DNA from: Actinomycetota bacterium
Lineage (GTDB): Bacteria > Actinomycetota > Acidimicrobiia > Acidimicrobiales > Ilumatobacteraceae
Direction of reading: 5' to 3'
Length of the DNA stretch: 16,910 bases
Assembly (NCBI GenBank): GCA_010024485.1
Contig: RGGX01000012.1
Coordinates: forward strand, 1-16,910
Under the pieces are notes generated by a model. The model had not been told where the DNA came from. It ran no database searches and saw nothing but the letters and a program-made list of their open reading frames with translations. The position numbers were made by a program, and so were the translations under genes. Below, one piece after another: positions 1-7,685 of the stretch (position 1 is the stretch's first letter; every line of letters starts with the position of its first letter).

Positions 1-720
1 GCCGGTCGTCACGCCATGTCCTTCGACCTCCGTGGGCACGGGGACAGCGACTGGTCGCCATCGGGCTCGTACATGCTCGACGACTTCGCCTCTGATGTCC
101 GCTCGATCGTCGCCGCCCTCGACGAGACCCCGGTGCTGGTCGGCGCCTCGCTCGGCGGCCTCGCCTCGATCGTCGCCGTCGGCGAGAACCCAACCGACGC
201 GCACGGCATCGCGCGAGCGATCGTGCTCGTCGACGTCGCCCCCCGCATCGAGTTCGAGGGTCGGGTCAAGATCCAAGAGTTCATGCGCGCCGGTATGCGC
301 GGCTTCGACACCCTCGACGACGCCGCCGACGCCGTGGCCTCCTTCAACCCGAATCGACCCCGCCCCCGCGACGTCTCCGGACTGCGGAAGAACCTGAGAG
401 AGCGCGGTGACGGCCGGTGGTACTGGCACTGGGATCCCCGGTGGATCACCAACCGCAGCGGCGTCGACGGACAGGCCGGATCGTTCGCCCATGAGCGCCT
501 GCGCGAGGCGGCGCGACGCATCGAGGTGCCGACGCTCCTCGTGCGAGGCCGGATGAGCGACATCGTGAGCGATGAGAGTGTCCGTGAACTCCGTGAACTC
601 GTGCCCCATGCCGAGGTCGCCGACGTCGCCGGGGCGGGTCACATGGTCGCTGGCGACCGCAACGACGCCTTCAACAGCGCTGTTGTCGAGTTCGTCGACC
701 GGGTCGCCCCCGCGCGCTGA
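1..720 (+). CDS. Alpha/beta hydrolase (5' end outside window)
   Basis: Alpha/beta-hydrolase fold enzyme; its substrate cannot be read from the sequence. The frame is open from base 1, and the first residues (AGRHAMSFDLRGHGDSDW) are the conserved strand and loop that follow the oxyanion region in this fold, so the gene begins upstream and the ATG at 16 is internal. The nucleophile elbow VGASLGG puts the catalytic Ser about 50 residues into the visible part. A late acid lies in RGRMSDIVSDE, and the catalytic His is in AGAGHMVAGD near the C-terminus, so the Ser-Asp-His triad is complete. It has no signal peptide in the visible part and is probably cytosolic. It converges on the EamA gene with a 3-bp gap. 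The family covers esterases, lipases, haloperoxidase-like enzymes and C-C hydrolases, so no finer call is made. Confidence 0.88.
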   Translation, partial: AGRHAMSFDLRGHGDSDWSPSGSYMLDDFASDVRSIVAALDETPVLVGASLGGLASIVAVGENPTDAHGIARAIVLVDVAPRIEFEGRVKIQEFMRAGMRGFDTLDDAADAVASFNPNRPRPRDVSGLRKNLRERGDGRWYWHWDPRWITNRSGVDGQAGSFAHERLREAARRIEVPTLLVRGRMSDIVSDESVRELRELVPHAEVADVAGAGHMVAGDRNDAFNSAVVEFVDRVAPAR

Positions 721-729
721 GGCTCAGCG
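715..729. terminator. Inverted repeat at convergent stop codons (hydrolase / EamA)
   Basis: The arms CGCTGAG and CTCAGCG are perfectly complementary around one central G. The left arm holds the hydrolase TGA and the right arm holds the EamA stop (TCA on this strand). As RNA it would form a short hairpin from either strand, with the loop taken from the inner bases. There is no U-tract. A bidirectional termination role is inferred. Confidence 0.35.
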
Positions 730-1572
730 ACGGATCGTCGCGAGCATGACCGATGAGATCACGATCACGCCGCCCAACACGGTGGTGAGCGCCGGCTGCT
801 CACCGAAGGCCACCCACACCCATACGGTGGCGGCAACCGTCTCGACGGGCGCGAACACCGCGACCTCCGAAGCCGGGGCGAACCGCGGCGCGGAGGAGTA
901 GAGCATGCGGCCGGTCGGATTGAAGATCAGGCCCATGCCAGCGCCGGCGAGCAACGCTCGGGAGTCGATGGCCGACCAGTCGACGAACGGCGCTGAGCCT
1001 GCCGCCATGATCACCGAACCGACGACCAGGGTGCGGGGCCGGTCGAGATCGGGGTGACGACGCCAGATCACGATGGTGGCCGCGAACCCGAGGATCGCGA
1101 GCACCGCGATGAGGTCGCCGTCGAGGGTCGGCGTGCCGAGCGACCCGGCCATCACCGAGCCGATGCCGACCGTGGTGAGCGCGATCGCCGCCGCGACCCG
1201 CGGCTCGGTTCGCTCCCGCAGGGCCACCCAGGCGATCAGGGCAGCGAAGAGCGGAGCGGCGGCCACGATGACGACGACGTTGGACACCTCGCTGCGGGTG
1301 ACCGCGGTGATGAAGAGCATCTGGGTCATCGCGTTCAGGCCGCCGATCACCAGCATCATGGGCGACACCAGCGGAGCCCCCGGTGGAACGTCCGCGCGCC
1401 GGGCGACGGCGACCCCGCCGAGGGAGATCACCGATCCGCAGGCCATGAGGAAGCCGAGGGTCCAGGCATCGACCTCCGACAGGCGCACGAAGAACGCGTC
1501 GGTCGACACGAAGAGCATGCCGAGAGCGGCCAGCAGCCAGCCGAGGCGTCGACGCGGATGATGGTCGGTCAC
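724..1572 (-). CDS. EamA/DMT-family membrane transporter
   Basis: Integral membrane permease of the drug/metabolite transporter superfamily, which mostly exports metabolites or amino acids. The 282 residues match the usual length of about 280-300 with ten helices. It has two EamA repeats (roughly residues 10-137 and 146-280) rich in hydrophobic segments, starting with LGWLLAALGMLFVSTDAFFV. The end of repeat 1 carries the typical AALIAWVALRERTEP turn, and repeat 2 ends with a similar segment. The GTG start is 11 bases after the dapD stop, with only a weak GGTG upstream, so it is read as the third gene of a lysS-dapD operon. An amino-acid, possibly lysine-related, export role is suggested by position only. 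The substrate is unknown. Confidence 0.85.
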   Translation of the reverse strand: MTDHHPRRRLGWLLAALGMLFVSTDAFFVRLSEVDAWTLGFLMACGSVISLGGVAVARRADVPPGAPLVSPMMLVIGGLNAMTQMLFITAVTRSEVSNVVVIVAAAPLFAALIAWVALRERTEPRVAAAIALTTVGIGSVMAGSLGTPTLDGDLIAVLAILGFAATIVIWRRHPDLDRPRTLVVGSVIMAAGSAPFVDWSAIDSRALLAGAGMGLIFNPTGRMLYSSAPRFAPASEVAVFAPVETVAATVWVWVAFGEQPALTTVLGGVIVISSVMLATIRR

Positions 1573-1583
1573 GGCGTCACCGA

Positions 1584-2528
1584 TCAGTCGTTCGCGTGGA
1601 GGGCCTCGTTCAGTGCCCCCCAGGAACCGCTCCTCGGGCGGACCAGCACCCGGCCGGTGCGGCCGTCGCGGATGAACATGAGACCCGAGCGCCCCGAGAG
1701 ATCGCGGGCCTTGACGACCTCGTCGTCGGGGGTGGTCACCGGAGTAGATCCGGTCACGTACAGCCCGGCCTCCACCACGCAGTCGTCGCCGAGGCTGATG
1801 CCGATACCCGAGTTCGCTCCGAGGAGGCAGCGCTCACCGACGGAAATCTGCTCGGTGCCTCCACCTGACAGGGTGCCCATGATCGAGGCCCCGCCGCCGA
1901 CGTCGCTGCCGTCGCCCACCACGACCCCGGCCGAGATGCGGCCCTCCACCATCGAGGCGCCGAGCGTGCCGGCGTTGAAGTTGCAGAAGCCCTCGTGCAT
2001 CACCGTGGTGCCCTCAGCGAGATGCGCGCCGAGACGCACCCGGCTCGCGTCGGCAATCCGCACCCCTGACGGCACGACGTAGTCGGTCATGCGCGGGAAC
2101 TTGTCGACCCCGTGGACGGTGACGTGCAGGCCCGCGGCCCGAGCCCGCAGCCGCACCGCGTCGAGGTCGGCGATCGCGACCGGGCCGAGGCTCGTCCAGG
2201 CGACGTTGGTGAGGGCACCGAAGAGCCCGTCGAGGTTGAGCGATCGCGGGGCGGCGAGTCGATGGGAGAGCAGATGAAGACGCAGGTAGGCGTCGGCGAC
2301 GCTCGTTGGTGCCTCGTCGACGTCGACGGTGATCCGCACCGGGGCAACCGTCACATCGCGGACCTCATCGTGGCGCGCGCGAAGACCGGCGAGGCCGTCC
2401 TCGCCCTCGTCACCCCAGCCGAGCCACCCGAACCAGGCGTCGAGCACCGTGCCGTCGGCCGCGGTCGTGGTGAACCCGGCACCCCAGGCCATGCGCGTGG
2501 TTGCCGTGGTGTCGAACTGCTCGCTCAT
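1584..2528 (-). CDS. dapD: 2,3,4,5-tetrahydropyridine-2,6-dicarboxylate N-succinyltransferase (actinobacterial DapD)
   Basis: Transfers succinyl from succinyl-CoA to tetrahydrodipicolinate in the diaminopimelate/lysine pathway, feeding both peptidoglycan and lysine. The 314 residues match the mycobacterial enzyme (about 317). The N-terminal domain carries AYLRLHLLSHR (80-90) and the family signature GVDKFPRM (140-147). A left-handed beta-helix of hexapeptide repeats follows (about 150-260), with HEGFCNFNAGTLG and MVEGRIS. E195 in MVEGRIS corresponds to the catalytic Glu199 of M. tuberculosis DapD. The segment GDGSDVGGGASIMGTLSGGG is nearly identical to mycobacterial DapD. The ATG overlaps the lysS stop in an ATGA, so translation is probably coupled. 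The enzyme is a cytosolic trimer in this family. Identification is very secure. Confidence 0.96.
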   Translation of the reverse strand: MSEQFDTTATTRMAWGAGFTTTAADGTVLDAWFGWLGWGDEGEDGLAGLRARHDEVRDVTVAPVRITVDVDEAPTSVADAYLRLHLLSHRLAAPRSLNLDGLFGALTNVAWTSLGPVAIADLDAVRLRARAAGLHVTVHGVDKFPRMTDYVVPSGVRIADASRVRLGAHLAEGTTVMHEGFCNFNAGTLGASMVEGRISAGVVVGDGSDVGGGASIMGTLSGGGTEQISVGERCLLGANSGIGISLGDDCVVEAGLYVTGSTPVTTPDDEVVKARDLSGRSGLMFIRDGRTGRVLVRPRSGSWGALNEALHAND

Positions 2529-4078
2529 CGGTCGTGCACCTCCGGTCGAAGGGTGGGGAACAGGATGACCTCGCGGATCGAGTCGACCCCGGCGAGGAGC
2601 ATCGCCACCCGGTCCATGCCGATACCGAGTCCACCGGTGGGCGGCATGCCGTACTCGAGTGCGCGGAGGTAGTCCTCGTCGACGGTGCCGCGTTCGGCGT
2701 CGCCGGCCTCCTTGGCGGCCTGCTCATCCTCGAAACGGGCGCGTTGCTCGACCGGGTCGTTCAGCTCGGAGTAGCCGTTGGCGAGTTCGCGGCCGTCGAC
2801 GAAGAGCTCGAACCGCTCCGTGAGATGTGGATCGTTCCGATCGACGCGGGCCAGCGGGGAGATCTCGACCGGATGGCCGGTGACGAAGGTCGGCCGCACG
2901 ATCGACGACTCGCAGTGATGCTCGAAGAGCTCCTCGATGATCTTTCCCGGCCCCCAACCCGGAGCCACCGACACCCCCGACTCGGCAGCGATCGCGGCGA
3001 GGTCGGCCACCGACTGCGACGGGTGCACCTCCTGCCCGACGGCATCGGAGACCGCGCCGACCATGGAGAGCCGCGGCCAGGGCTCGGCGAGATCGACGCT
3101 CTGTCCGGCGATCTCGAGCACGGTGGAGCCGGTCGCGTCGGCGGCCGCGGTGGTGATGAGACGCTCGGTGATCGCCATGACATCGGTCCAGTCGGCGAAG
3201 GCCTGATACAGCTCCATCATCGTGAACTCGGGGTTGTGCCTCGTCGAGATCCCCTCGTTGCGGAAGATGCGACCGATCTCGTAGACGCGCTCCATTCCAC
3301 CCACGATCAGACGCTTGAGATGGAGCTCGAGGGCGATGCGCAGGTAGAGCTCCATGTCGAGGGTGTTGTGATGGGTCACGAACGGCCGGGCGTGCGCCCC
3401 GCCGGCCTCGGTGTGCAGCACCGGGGTCTCCACCTCGATGAAGCCCTCGGCGGCGAGCGTTCGCCGGAACGACGAGATCACCTCATGGCGTACCTCGAAG
3501 TGGCGGCGCGCCTCCTCGTTGACGATCAGGTCGGCGTAGCGCTGGCGGAATCGGGTGTCGGTGTCGGACAGCCCATGCCACTTGTCGGGAAGCGGTCGGA
3601 CCGCCTTCGAGAGCAGCGAGCAGGCATCGACCTTGACCGACAGCTCGCCTTTGCGGGTGGTCATGACCGCACCCTCGACCCCCACCCAGTCACCGAGATC
3701 GAGTTCCTTCATCTCGGCGAAGCCGTCGTCGCCGATCACCGCTCTCGACATGAATAGTTGGATGTCGGCGGAACGGTCGCGGAGGGTCGCGAAGATCAGC
3801 TTGCCGGAGTCACGCAGCAACATGACCCGACCGGCGACGGTGACCCGGTCGTCGGTCTCGGTGCCGGCCTCGAGGTCGCCCCACCGGTCGCGGACCTCGG
3901 AGATGGCATGGGAACGATCGAACCGGTACGGATACGGCTCGGCACCCGAGGTGCGGATCTCGGCGATGCGGGAGAGCCGCCGCTCGCGCTCGGCAGCGAG
4001 ACCGCTACCCGACGGTGCGTCGGCGGCCTGCTCGGCGTCCTCAACGCCGTCGACGGGGGAGGTGTCCTGATCATCCAC
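2525..4078 (-). CDS. lysS: Lysyl-tRNA synthetase, class II
   Basis: Charges tRNA-Lys with lysine. It has an N-terminal OB-fold anticodon-binding domain (around TVAGRVMLLRDSGKLIFATLRD) and a class II catalytic core. Motif 1 lies near residue 205 (SSFRRTLAAEGFIEVETP), motif 2 near 270 (GRIFRNEGISTRHNPEFT) and motif 3 near 485 (TGGLGIGMDRVAML). The frame stays open far upstream, but that part is low-complexity and antisense to the M15 gene. I chose GTG at 4078 because it gives 517 residues, close to the usual 490-510, and a TACCTT box lies 9 bases before it. GTG at 4084 is the alternative. About 25 acidic, probably disordered residues precede the conserved core. The stop overlaps the dapD start. 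Confidence 0.95.
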   Translation of the reverse strand: MDDQDTSPVDGVEDAEQAADAPSGSGLAAERERRLSRIAEIRTSGAEPYPYRFDRSHAISEVRDRWGDLEAGTETDDRVTVAGRVMLLRDSGKLIFATLRDRSADIQLFMSRAVIGDDGFAEMKELDLGDWVGVEGAVMTTRKGELSVKVDACSLLSKAVRPLPDKWHGLSDTDTRFRQRYADLIVNEEARRHFEVRHEVISSFRRTLAAEGFIEVETPVLHTEAGGAHARPFVTHHNTLDMELYLRIALELHLKRLIVGGMERVYEIGRIFRNEGISTRHNPEFTMMELYQAFADWTDVMAITERLITTAAADATGSTVLEIAGQSVDLAEPWPRLSMVGAVSDAVGQEVHPSQSVADLAAIAAESGVSVAPGWGPGKIIEELFEHHCESSIVRPTFVTGHPVEISPLARVDRNDPHLTERFELFVDGRELANGYSELNDPVEQRARFEDEQAAKEAGDAERGTVDEDYLRALEYGMPPTGGLGIGMDRVAMLLAGVDSIREVILFPTLRPEVHDR

Positions 4079-4087
4079 GAGCACCCC

Positions 4088-4093
4088 AAGGTA
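4088..4093 (-). promoter_or_regulatory. -10 box for lysS (TACCTT)
   Basis: TACCTT on the minus strand ends 9 bases before the chosen lysS GTG, so transcription would begin within two or three bases of the start codon. No clear -35 hexamer is visible. It would drive lysS-dapD-EamA. Confidence 0.45.
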
Positions 4094-4121
4094 CCGGCCG
4101 GTGGTGATGGCACGCGGCTCA

Positions 4122-4127
4122 TAGAGT
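4122..4127 (+). promoter_or_regulatory. -10 box for the M15 peptidase gene (TAGAGT)
   Basis: TAGAGT lies 6 bases before the GTG at 4134, the distance expected for a leaderless transcript. No Shine-Dalgarno is present. It is 28 bases from the divergent lysS box, so the two promoters share this 55-bp gap. Confidence 0.45.
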
Positions 4128-4133
4128 GAGCGG

Positions 4134-5495
4134 GTGCGCGCCGGACGACTCGCCCTCGCCGCCCTCGCCGCGGTGGGCGCCGGAGGTCTCGTGGTGGCGG
4201 CCAGCGGGTCGACGAGCCGCATCGACGGCCCCGCCACCGCTTCGGCCGTCGCCTCGGTGGTCTTCACCGGCGCTCCCGCCTCGGTGATCACCGTCAACGA
4301 CGTGGGCGCGATCGATGCCGAGGTGGTCTCGGCGGCCTCCGCGCTCGTGCGATCGACCGGGGGAGAGGTCGGTCTCGGACGCTCGGCGATGCTCGGCATG
4401 GTTCGTGTCACCCGAGGGGGCGTGCCGGTGCTCAACGCCCCGTCGGGTCTGCGCTACCCGATGTCGGTCACCGCCCTTCCCGAGCACGCCGTCATCGGCC
4501 TGATGGGTCCGACGGTCTCCGCCGGACTCGACGCCGGACGGATGGTCATGGGCGCCACCTCGGCCGGGCTGCACGGCATCGTCGCCGGCGATGTCGTCGA
4601 ACTCATCGCCTTCAACGGCTCGGTCGTCTCGCTCGCGGTCTCGTCGGTCGTGTCCGACACCGTGGTCCGAGGAACCGAGATCCTCGTCGACCTCGACGCC
4701 GCCGGTCGCCTCGGCATGAGCCGCGACACGTACGTCATCGGCTGGGACGTCGACCGGGGCGCGTTCCAGGCCGGCTATGCCGCGGGCCCGCTCGCGGGGC
4801 GTCGCGAGACCAAGGTGCGCCGGTCCTGGGACGCTCCGGATCCCGACTCGACGCTCTCGACCGCGCGGGTGAAGCAACTCCTCGGCGTCCCCGCCTATGT
4901 GGTGCGGGGTGATGGCACCGTTGGCATCGACGACGGCTGGGTCGCGGCGAACCTCCCCGGGGAGCGCCTGCTGCTCAACGAGAGCATCCGCGTCCGAGCG
5001 CGCTGCCATCACGGCATCAACGACGCGTTACGCGCCGCGCTCGCCGAGGTGGTCGCCGCCGGTCGGGCTGCCTCCATCGACGTCACCAACGCCAACCGTT
5101 ACGGCGGCTGCTTCCAGGCCCGCTTCAACCGGATCGCCGGCGACATCGGCATCCTCTCGCGACATACCTGGGGGATGGCCTTCGACACCAACACGGCGGA
5201 CAACTGCCAGGGATGCGTCCCGGCGCTCGACTGCGAGGTCGTGCATATCTTCCGGCGTCACGGGTTCGCCTGGGGAGGCACTTTCACCCGGCCCGACGGG
5301 ATGCACTTCGAATGGGTGGGGGAGCCACGGGATCAACTGGAGTACCCGTCGCTCTACTGTCCGAACGTCATCACCGCGCCACCCGCACCGGACGGCGACG
5401 ATGCGGGCGAGGTCTCCGAGGCCTCTGTTGACGGTGCCGGCCGCTCGGATGAGCTGCTGCACCTGCCCGATGCGACCATCTGGGCCCTTCGGTAG
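4134..5495 (+). CDS. Secreted M15-family D-Ala-D-Ala carboxypeptidase-like metallopeptidase with unknown N-terminal domain
   Basis: Probable zinc peptidase acting on peptidoglycan stem peptides outside the membrane. The N-terminus (MRAGRLALAALAAVGAGGLVVAA) is a signal peptide or membrane anchor. Residues from about 40 to 240 belong to no family I recognise. The C-terminal part is an M15 (VanY-like, M15_4 type) domain: SRHTWGMAFD gives zinc ligands H344 and D351 (pattern SxHxxGxAxD), and DGMHFEW gives H391 with D388 in the usual acid position. GFAWGG is also typical. Several cysteines in the catalytic part (YGGCF, NCQGC, DCEV, YCPN) could form disulfides after export. About 50 residues after the zinc domain look disordered. 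The stop TAG is part of the next gene's -10 box. L,D- versus D,D-specificity cannot be decided. Confidence 0.85.
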   Translation: MRAGRLALAALAAVGAGGLVVAASGSTSRIDGPATASAVASVVFTGAPASVITVNDVGAIDAEVVSAASALVRSTGGEVGLGRSAMLGMVRVTRGGVPVLNAPSGLRYPMSVTALPEHAVIGLMGPTVSAGLDAGRMVMGATSAGLHGIVAGDVVELIAFNGSVVSLAVSSVVSDTVVRGTEILVDLDAAGRLGMSRDTYVIGWDVDRGAFQAGYAAGPLAGRRETKVRRSWDAPDPDSTLSTARVKQLLGVPAYVVRGDGTVGIDDGWVAANLPGERLLLNESIRVRARCHHGINDALRAALAEVVAAGRAASIDVTNANRYGGCFQARFNRIAGDIGILSRHTWGMAFDTNTADNCQGCVPALDCEVVHIFRRHGFAWGGTFTRPDGMHFEWVGEPRDQLEYPSLYCPNVITAPPAPDGDDAGEVSEASVDGAGRSDELLHLPDATIWALR

Positions 5496-5498
5496 CCT
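5493..5498 (+). promoter_or_regulatory. -10 box for lpdA (TAGCCT), overlapping the upstream stop codon
   Basis: TAGCCT lies 6 bases before the lpdA GTG. Its first three bases are the M15 gene's stop codon. A separate leaderless start inside a 9-bp gap is implied, in addition to any read-through. Confidence 0.45.
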
Positions 5499-5504
5499 GC
5501 CGGT

Positions 5505-6866
5505 GTGACGCATCACTTCGTGATCATCGGCGGTGGGCCCGCGGGCAACCAGGCCGCCACCTACGCCGCCCGACTCGGTGCCCGGGTCACGATGATCGAG
5601 CGCGACGTCGTCGGCGGGGCAGCCCACCTGTGGGACTGCATCCCCTCCAAGACCATGATCGCCACCGGCGGAGCGATCAGCTTCTCGCACCGCATCGGCG
5701 GCATGGGTCTCGCAGAGACGACCCCGAGCGTCGACATCGACGCCCTCAACCGACGCATCTCGGGCATCAAGGATCACATGCGCGACGACACCACCGAACT
5801 CCTCAGGAGCCAGGGGGTCGAGATCGTCCACGGCAGCGCCCGGTTCACCTCGCCCCACTCGGTGGCCATTACCACCGCCGAGGGTGAGCGCACCCTCGAG
5901 TTCGACTCCGCGCTCGTGGCCACCGGCACCCGGCCGAGGATCCCCGAGTGGTGCCAACCCGACGGCGATCGCATCCTCACCACCCGTGACTGCTATCCAC
6001 CCAAGGTCTTCCCCGAGAGCATGACCGTCATCGGTTCCGGTGTCACCGGCGTGGAGTTCGTCCACATGTTCGCCTCCTTCGGTGCTGACGTCTCACTCGT
6101 CGTGAGCCGTCAGCAGGTGCTCCCGGGCAAGGACCCGGAAGCAGCCGCGATCCTCGAGGACAGCTTCCTCTCGAGTGGCGTGCGCCTCCTCAAGGGCGCC
6201 CGCGCCACGGAGATCGAGCGCACCGACGACGGCGTCGTCGTGCGTTGCGACGACGGACGTCAGGTGAGCTCATCGCATGCGGTGCTCGCCATCGGCTCCG
6301 TGCCGAACACCGACGGACTCGACCTGGCGGCCGCCGGCGTCGAGGTCGACCCATCGGGCTACATCCCGATCAACCATCACTGCGTCACCAACCAGCCGCA
6401 CATCTACGCCGCCGGCGACGTGAGCGGCAAACTGCCGCTCTCATCGGTGGCCTCGGTGCAGGGTCGCAAGGTGGCCGAGCACGTCATGGGCCTCCACACC
6501 GTGGAGCACCGCCACCTCGACTACGACAAGGCCGCCTCCGCGATCTTCACCGAACCCGAGATCGCCGATGTCGGTCTCGCCGAGGCTGAGGCCTTCGCCC
6601 TCGGACGGAAGATCCGGGTCACCAAGGTGCCCTTCGCGACCACCCCGAAGGCCCTCATCAACAACGACCCGCGTGGGTTCGTGAAGATCATCTCCGACCC
6701 GGCCACCGGGGTCGTGCTCGGCGGTTCCATCGTCGGCCAGCACGCCGCCGAGCTCATCTCGGTGATCGCCCTCGCGGTGACCGCCAACCTCACGGTCACC
6801 GACATCGTGGAGAGCCTGCTCGTGCACCCGGCGCTCGCCGAGGCACTCGCCCAGGCCGCGGAGTGA
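5505..6866 (+). CDS. lpdA: LpdA-like NAD(P)H:quinone reductase (dihydrolipoamide dehydrogenase-fold flavoprotein without redox disulfide)
   Basis: Two-dinucleotide-binding flavoprotein of the pyridine nucleotide-disulfide oxidoreductase class. The FAD site is VIIGGGPAGNQAA (residues 7-19), the NAD(P)H site is VIGSGVTGVEF (about 175-185), and the second FAD motif is IYAAGDVSG (about 310). In true lipoamide dehydrogenases the redox pair is CxxxxC; here the segment is GGAAHLWDCIPSK, with A40 in place of the first Cys and only C45 kept. The C-terminal catalytic His is also missing (LLVHPALAE instead of HxHPTLxE). The same changes occur in M. tuberculosis LpdA (Rv3303c), a quinone reductase, and the rest aligns well with it. 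Electron transfer to quinones or other small acceptors is therefore inferred, not a role in pyruvate dehydrogenase. It starts with GTG and converges with hisN. Confidence 0.85.
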   Translation: MTHHFVIIGGGPAGNQAATYAARLGARVTMIERDVVGGAAHLWDCIPSKTMIATGGAISFSHRIGGMGLAETTPSVDIDALNRRISGIKDHMRDDTTELLRSQGVEIVHGSARFTSPHSVAITTAEGERTLEFDSALVATGTRPRIPEWCQPDGDRILTTRDCYPPKVFPESMTVIGSGVTGVEFVHMFASFGADVSLVVSRQQVLPGKDPEAAAILEDSFLSSGVRLLKGARATEIERTDDGVVVRCDDGRQVSSSHAVLAIGSVPNTDGLDLAAAGVEVDPSGYIPINHHCVTNQPHIYAAGDVSGKLPLSSVASVQGRKVAEHVMGLHTVEHRHLDYDKAASAIFTEPEIADVGLAEAEAFALGRKIRVTKVPFATTPKALINNDPRGFVKIISDPATGVVLGGSIVGQHAAELISVIALAVTANLTVTDIVESLLVHPALAEALAQAAE

Positions 6867-6867
6867 C

Positions 6868-6894
6868 CGCCGCGATCAGCCGCTGATCACGGCG
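6868..6894. terminator. Bidirectional terminator-like hairpin between lpdA and hisN
   Basis: The 13-base arms (6868-6880 and 6882-6894) around one central base are complementary except at one position. That position is C-A on the plus strand but a permitted G-U on the minus strand. The stem overlaps the hisN stop and last codons and begins right after the lpdA stop. No U-tract follows. This is the longest stem at any convergent junction here, so a terminator role is plausible. Confidence 0.5.
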
Positions 6895-7685
6895 AGCACC
6901 TCGGGGTGCATTCGGCCGTTCGACGAGATCGCGGTCGGGCCCGCGTGAGAGGGCTCGCCGGTGTGATCGGTGAAGGTGCCCCCGGCCTCCTCGACGATCA
7001 GCCGGGGCGCCGCCACGTCGTAGACAGCGAGACCGACGGCGTCGACGGCGACCTCGAGCGCGCCCTCGGCGACCAGGCAGTGCTGCCAGAAGTCACCGAG
7101 GTTGCGGGCCCGTCTCGCGCCGAGGGCCCACTCCTCGAGTCGACGCCCCGAACCGAGGTCGTGCCAGCCCTGATTCACCGCGAGGCTCACCTGGGCCTCA
7201 TCGAGGGACTCGACCTCGGAGACCAGGCAACGTCGAGCCGAGCCGTCCGGACCGGAGGTGAACGCCCCACCGCCTCGGATCGCCCACCACCGCCGCCCGA
7301 GCGCTGGGGCCGACACCACGGCGACCGCGAGACCGACCCCGACCTCCTCGAGGGCGATGAGGGTGGCCCACACCGGTATGCCCCGCGCGAATCCCGAGGT
7401 GCCGTCGATCGGGTCGATGATCCACCGCCAGCGTGCGTCGTCGGGACCGGCGGTGCCGAACTCCTCCCCGTACACGGCGTGGCCCGGACGTTGGGAGGTC
7501 AGGGTGTCCACCGCGATCTCCTCGGCGGCCCGGTCGGCCTCGGTCACCTCGGAGTGATCCGCCTTGTGGTCGACGCGGAGACCGTCGGAGCCGAACGCCG
7601 GCAGCGTGATCGCATCGCAGCGGTCCGCCACCTCGATCGCGAGACGGAGTTCGGTGGCGAGTTCGACCCCGCCGGCGCCGGTCAC
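6876..7685 (-). CDS. hisN: Histidinol-phosphatase, inositol-monophosphatase type (HisN)
   Basis: Mg-dependent phosphatase of the IMPase fold, probably cleaving histidinol phosphate in histidine synthesis. The metal site is visible: E74-E75 in YGEEFG, DPIDGT at 91-96 (D91, D94), and VYDVAAP with D223 (usually WD; Tyr replaces Trp). The segments VDHKADHSEVTEADRA, GIPVWATLIALEE, VVSAPALGRRWWA and NLGDFWQHCLVAEGA closely match the mycobacterial HisN (Rv3137) rather than SuhB or CysQ. The length of 269 residues is normal. The GTG start overlaps the upstream gene's stop as GTGA, so translation is coupled to the crotonase gene. No other his gene lies in the window, so the histidine role rests on family resemblance alone. 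Confidence 0.88.
   Translation of the reverse strand: MTGAGGVELATELRLAIEVADRCDAITLPAFGSDGLRVDHKADHSEVTEADRAAEEIAVDTLTSQRPGHAVYGEEFGTAGPDDARWRWIIDPIDGTSGFARGIPVWATLIALEEVGVGLAVAVVSAPALGRRWWAIRGGGAFTSGPDGSARRCLVSEVESLDEAQVSLAVNQGWHDLGSGRRLEEWALGARRARNLGDFWQHCLVAEGALEVAVDAVGLAVYDVAAPRLIVEEAGGTFTDHTGEPSHAGPTAISSNGRMHPEVLAVISG

Noticed and set aside
2501..3757. 418-codon plus-strand open frame opposite lysS
   Set aside because: Shadow of the third-position GC bias in lysS; no conserved motifs.
4079..4435. Long in-frame N-terminal extension of lysS
   Set aside because: The frame is open because it lies antisense to the GC-rich M15 gene. The extra 119 residues are low-complexity Thr/Ala/Pro, unlike any LysS, and would bury the divergent promoter region.
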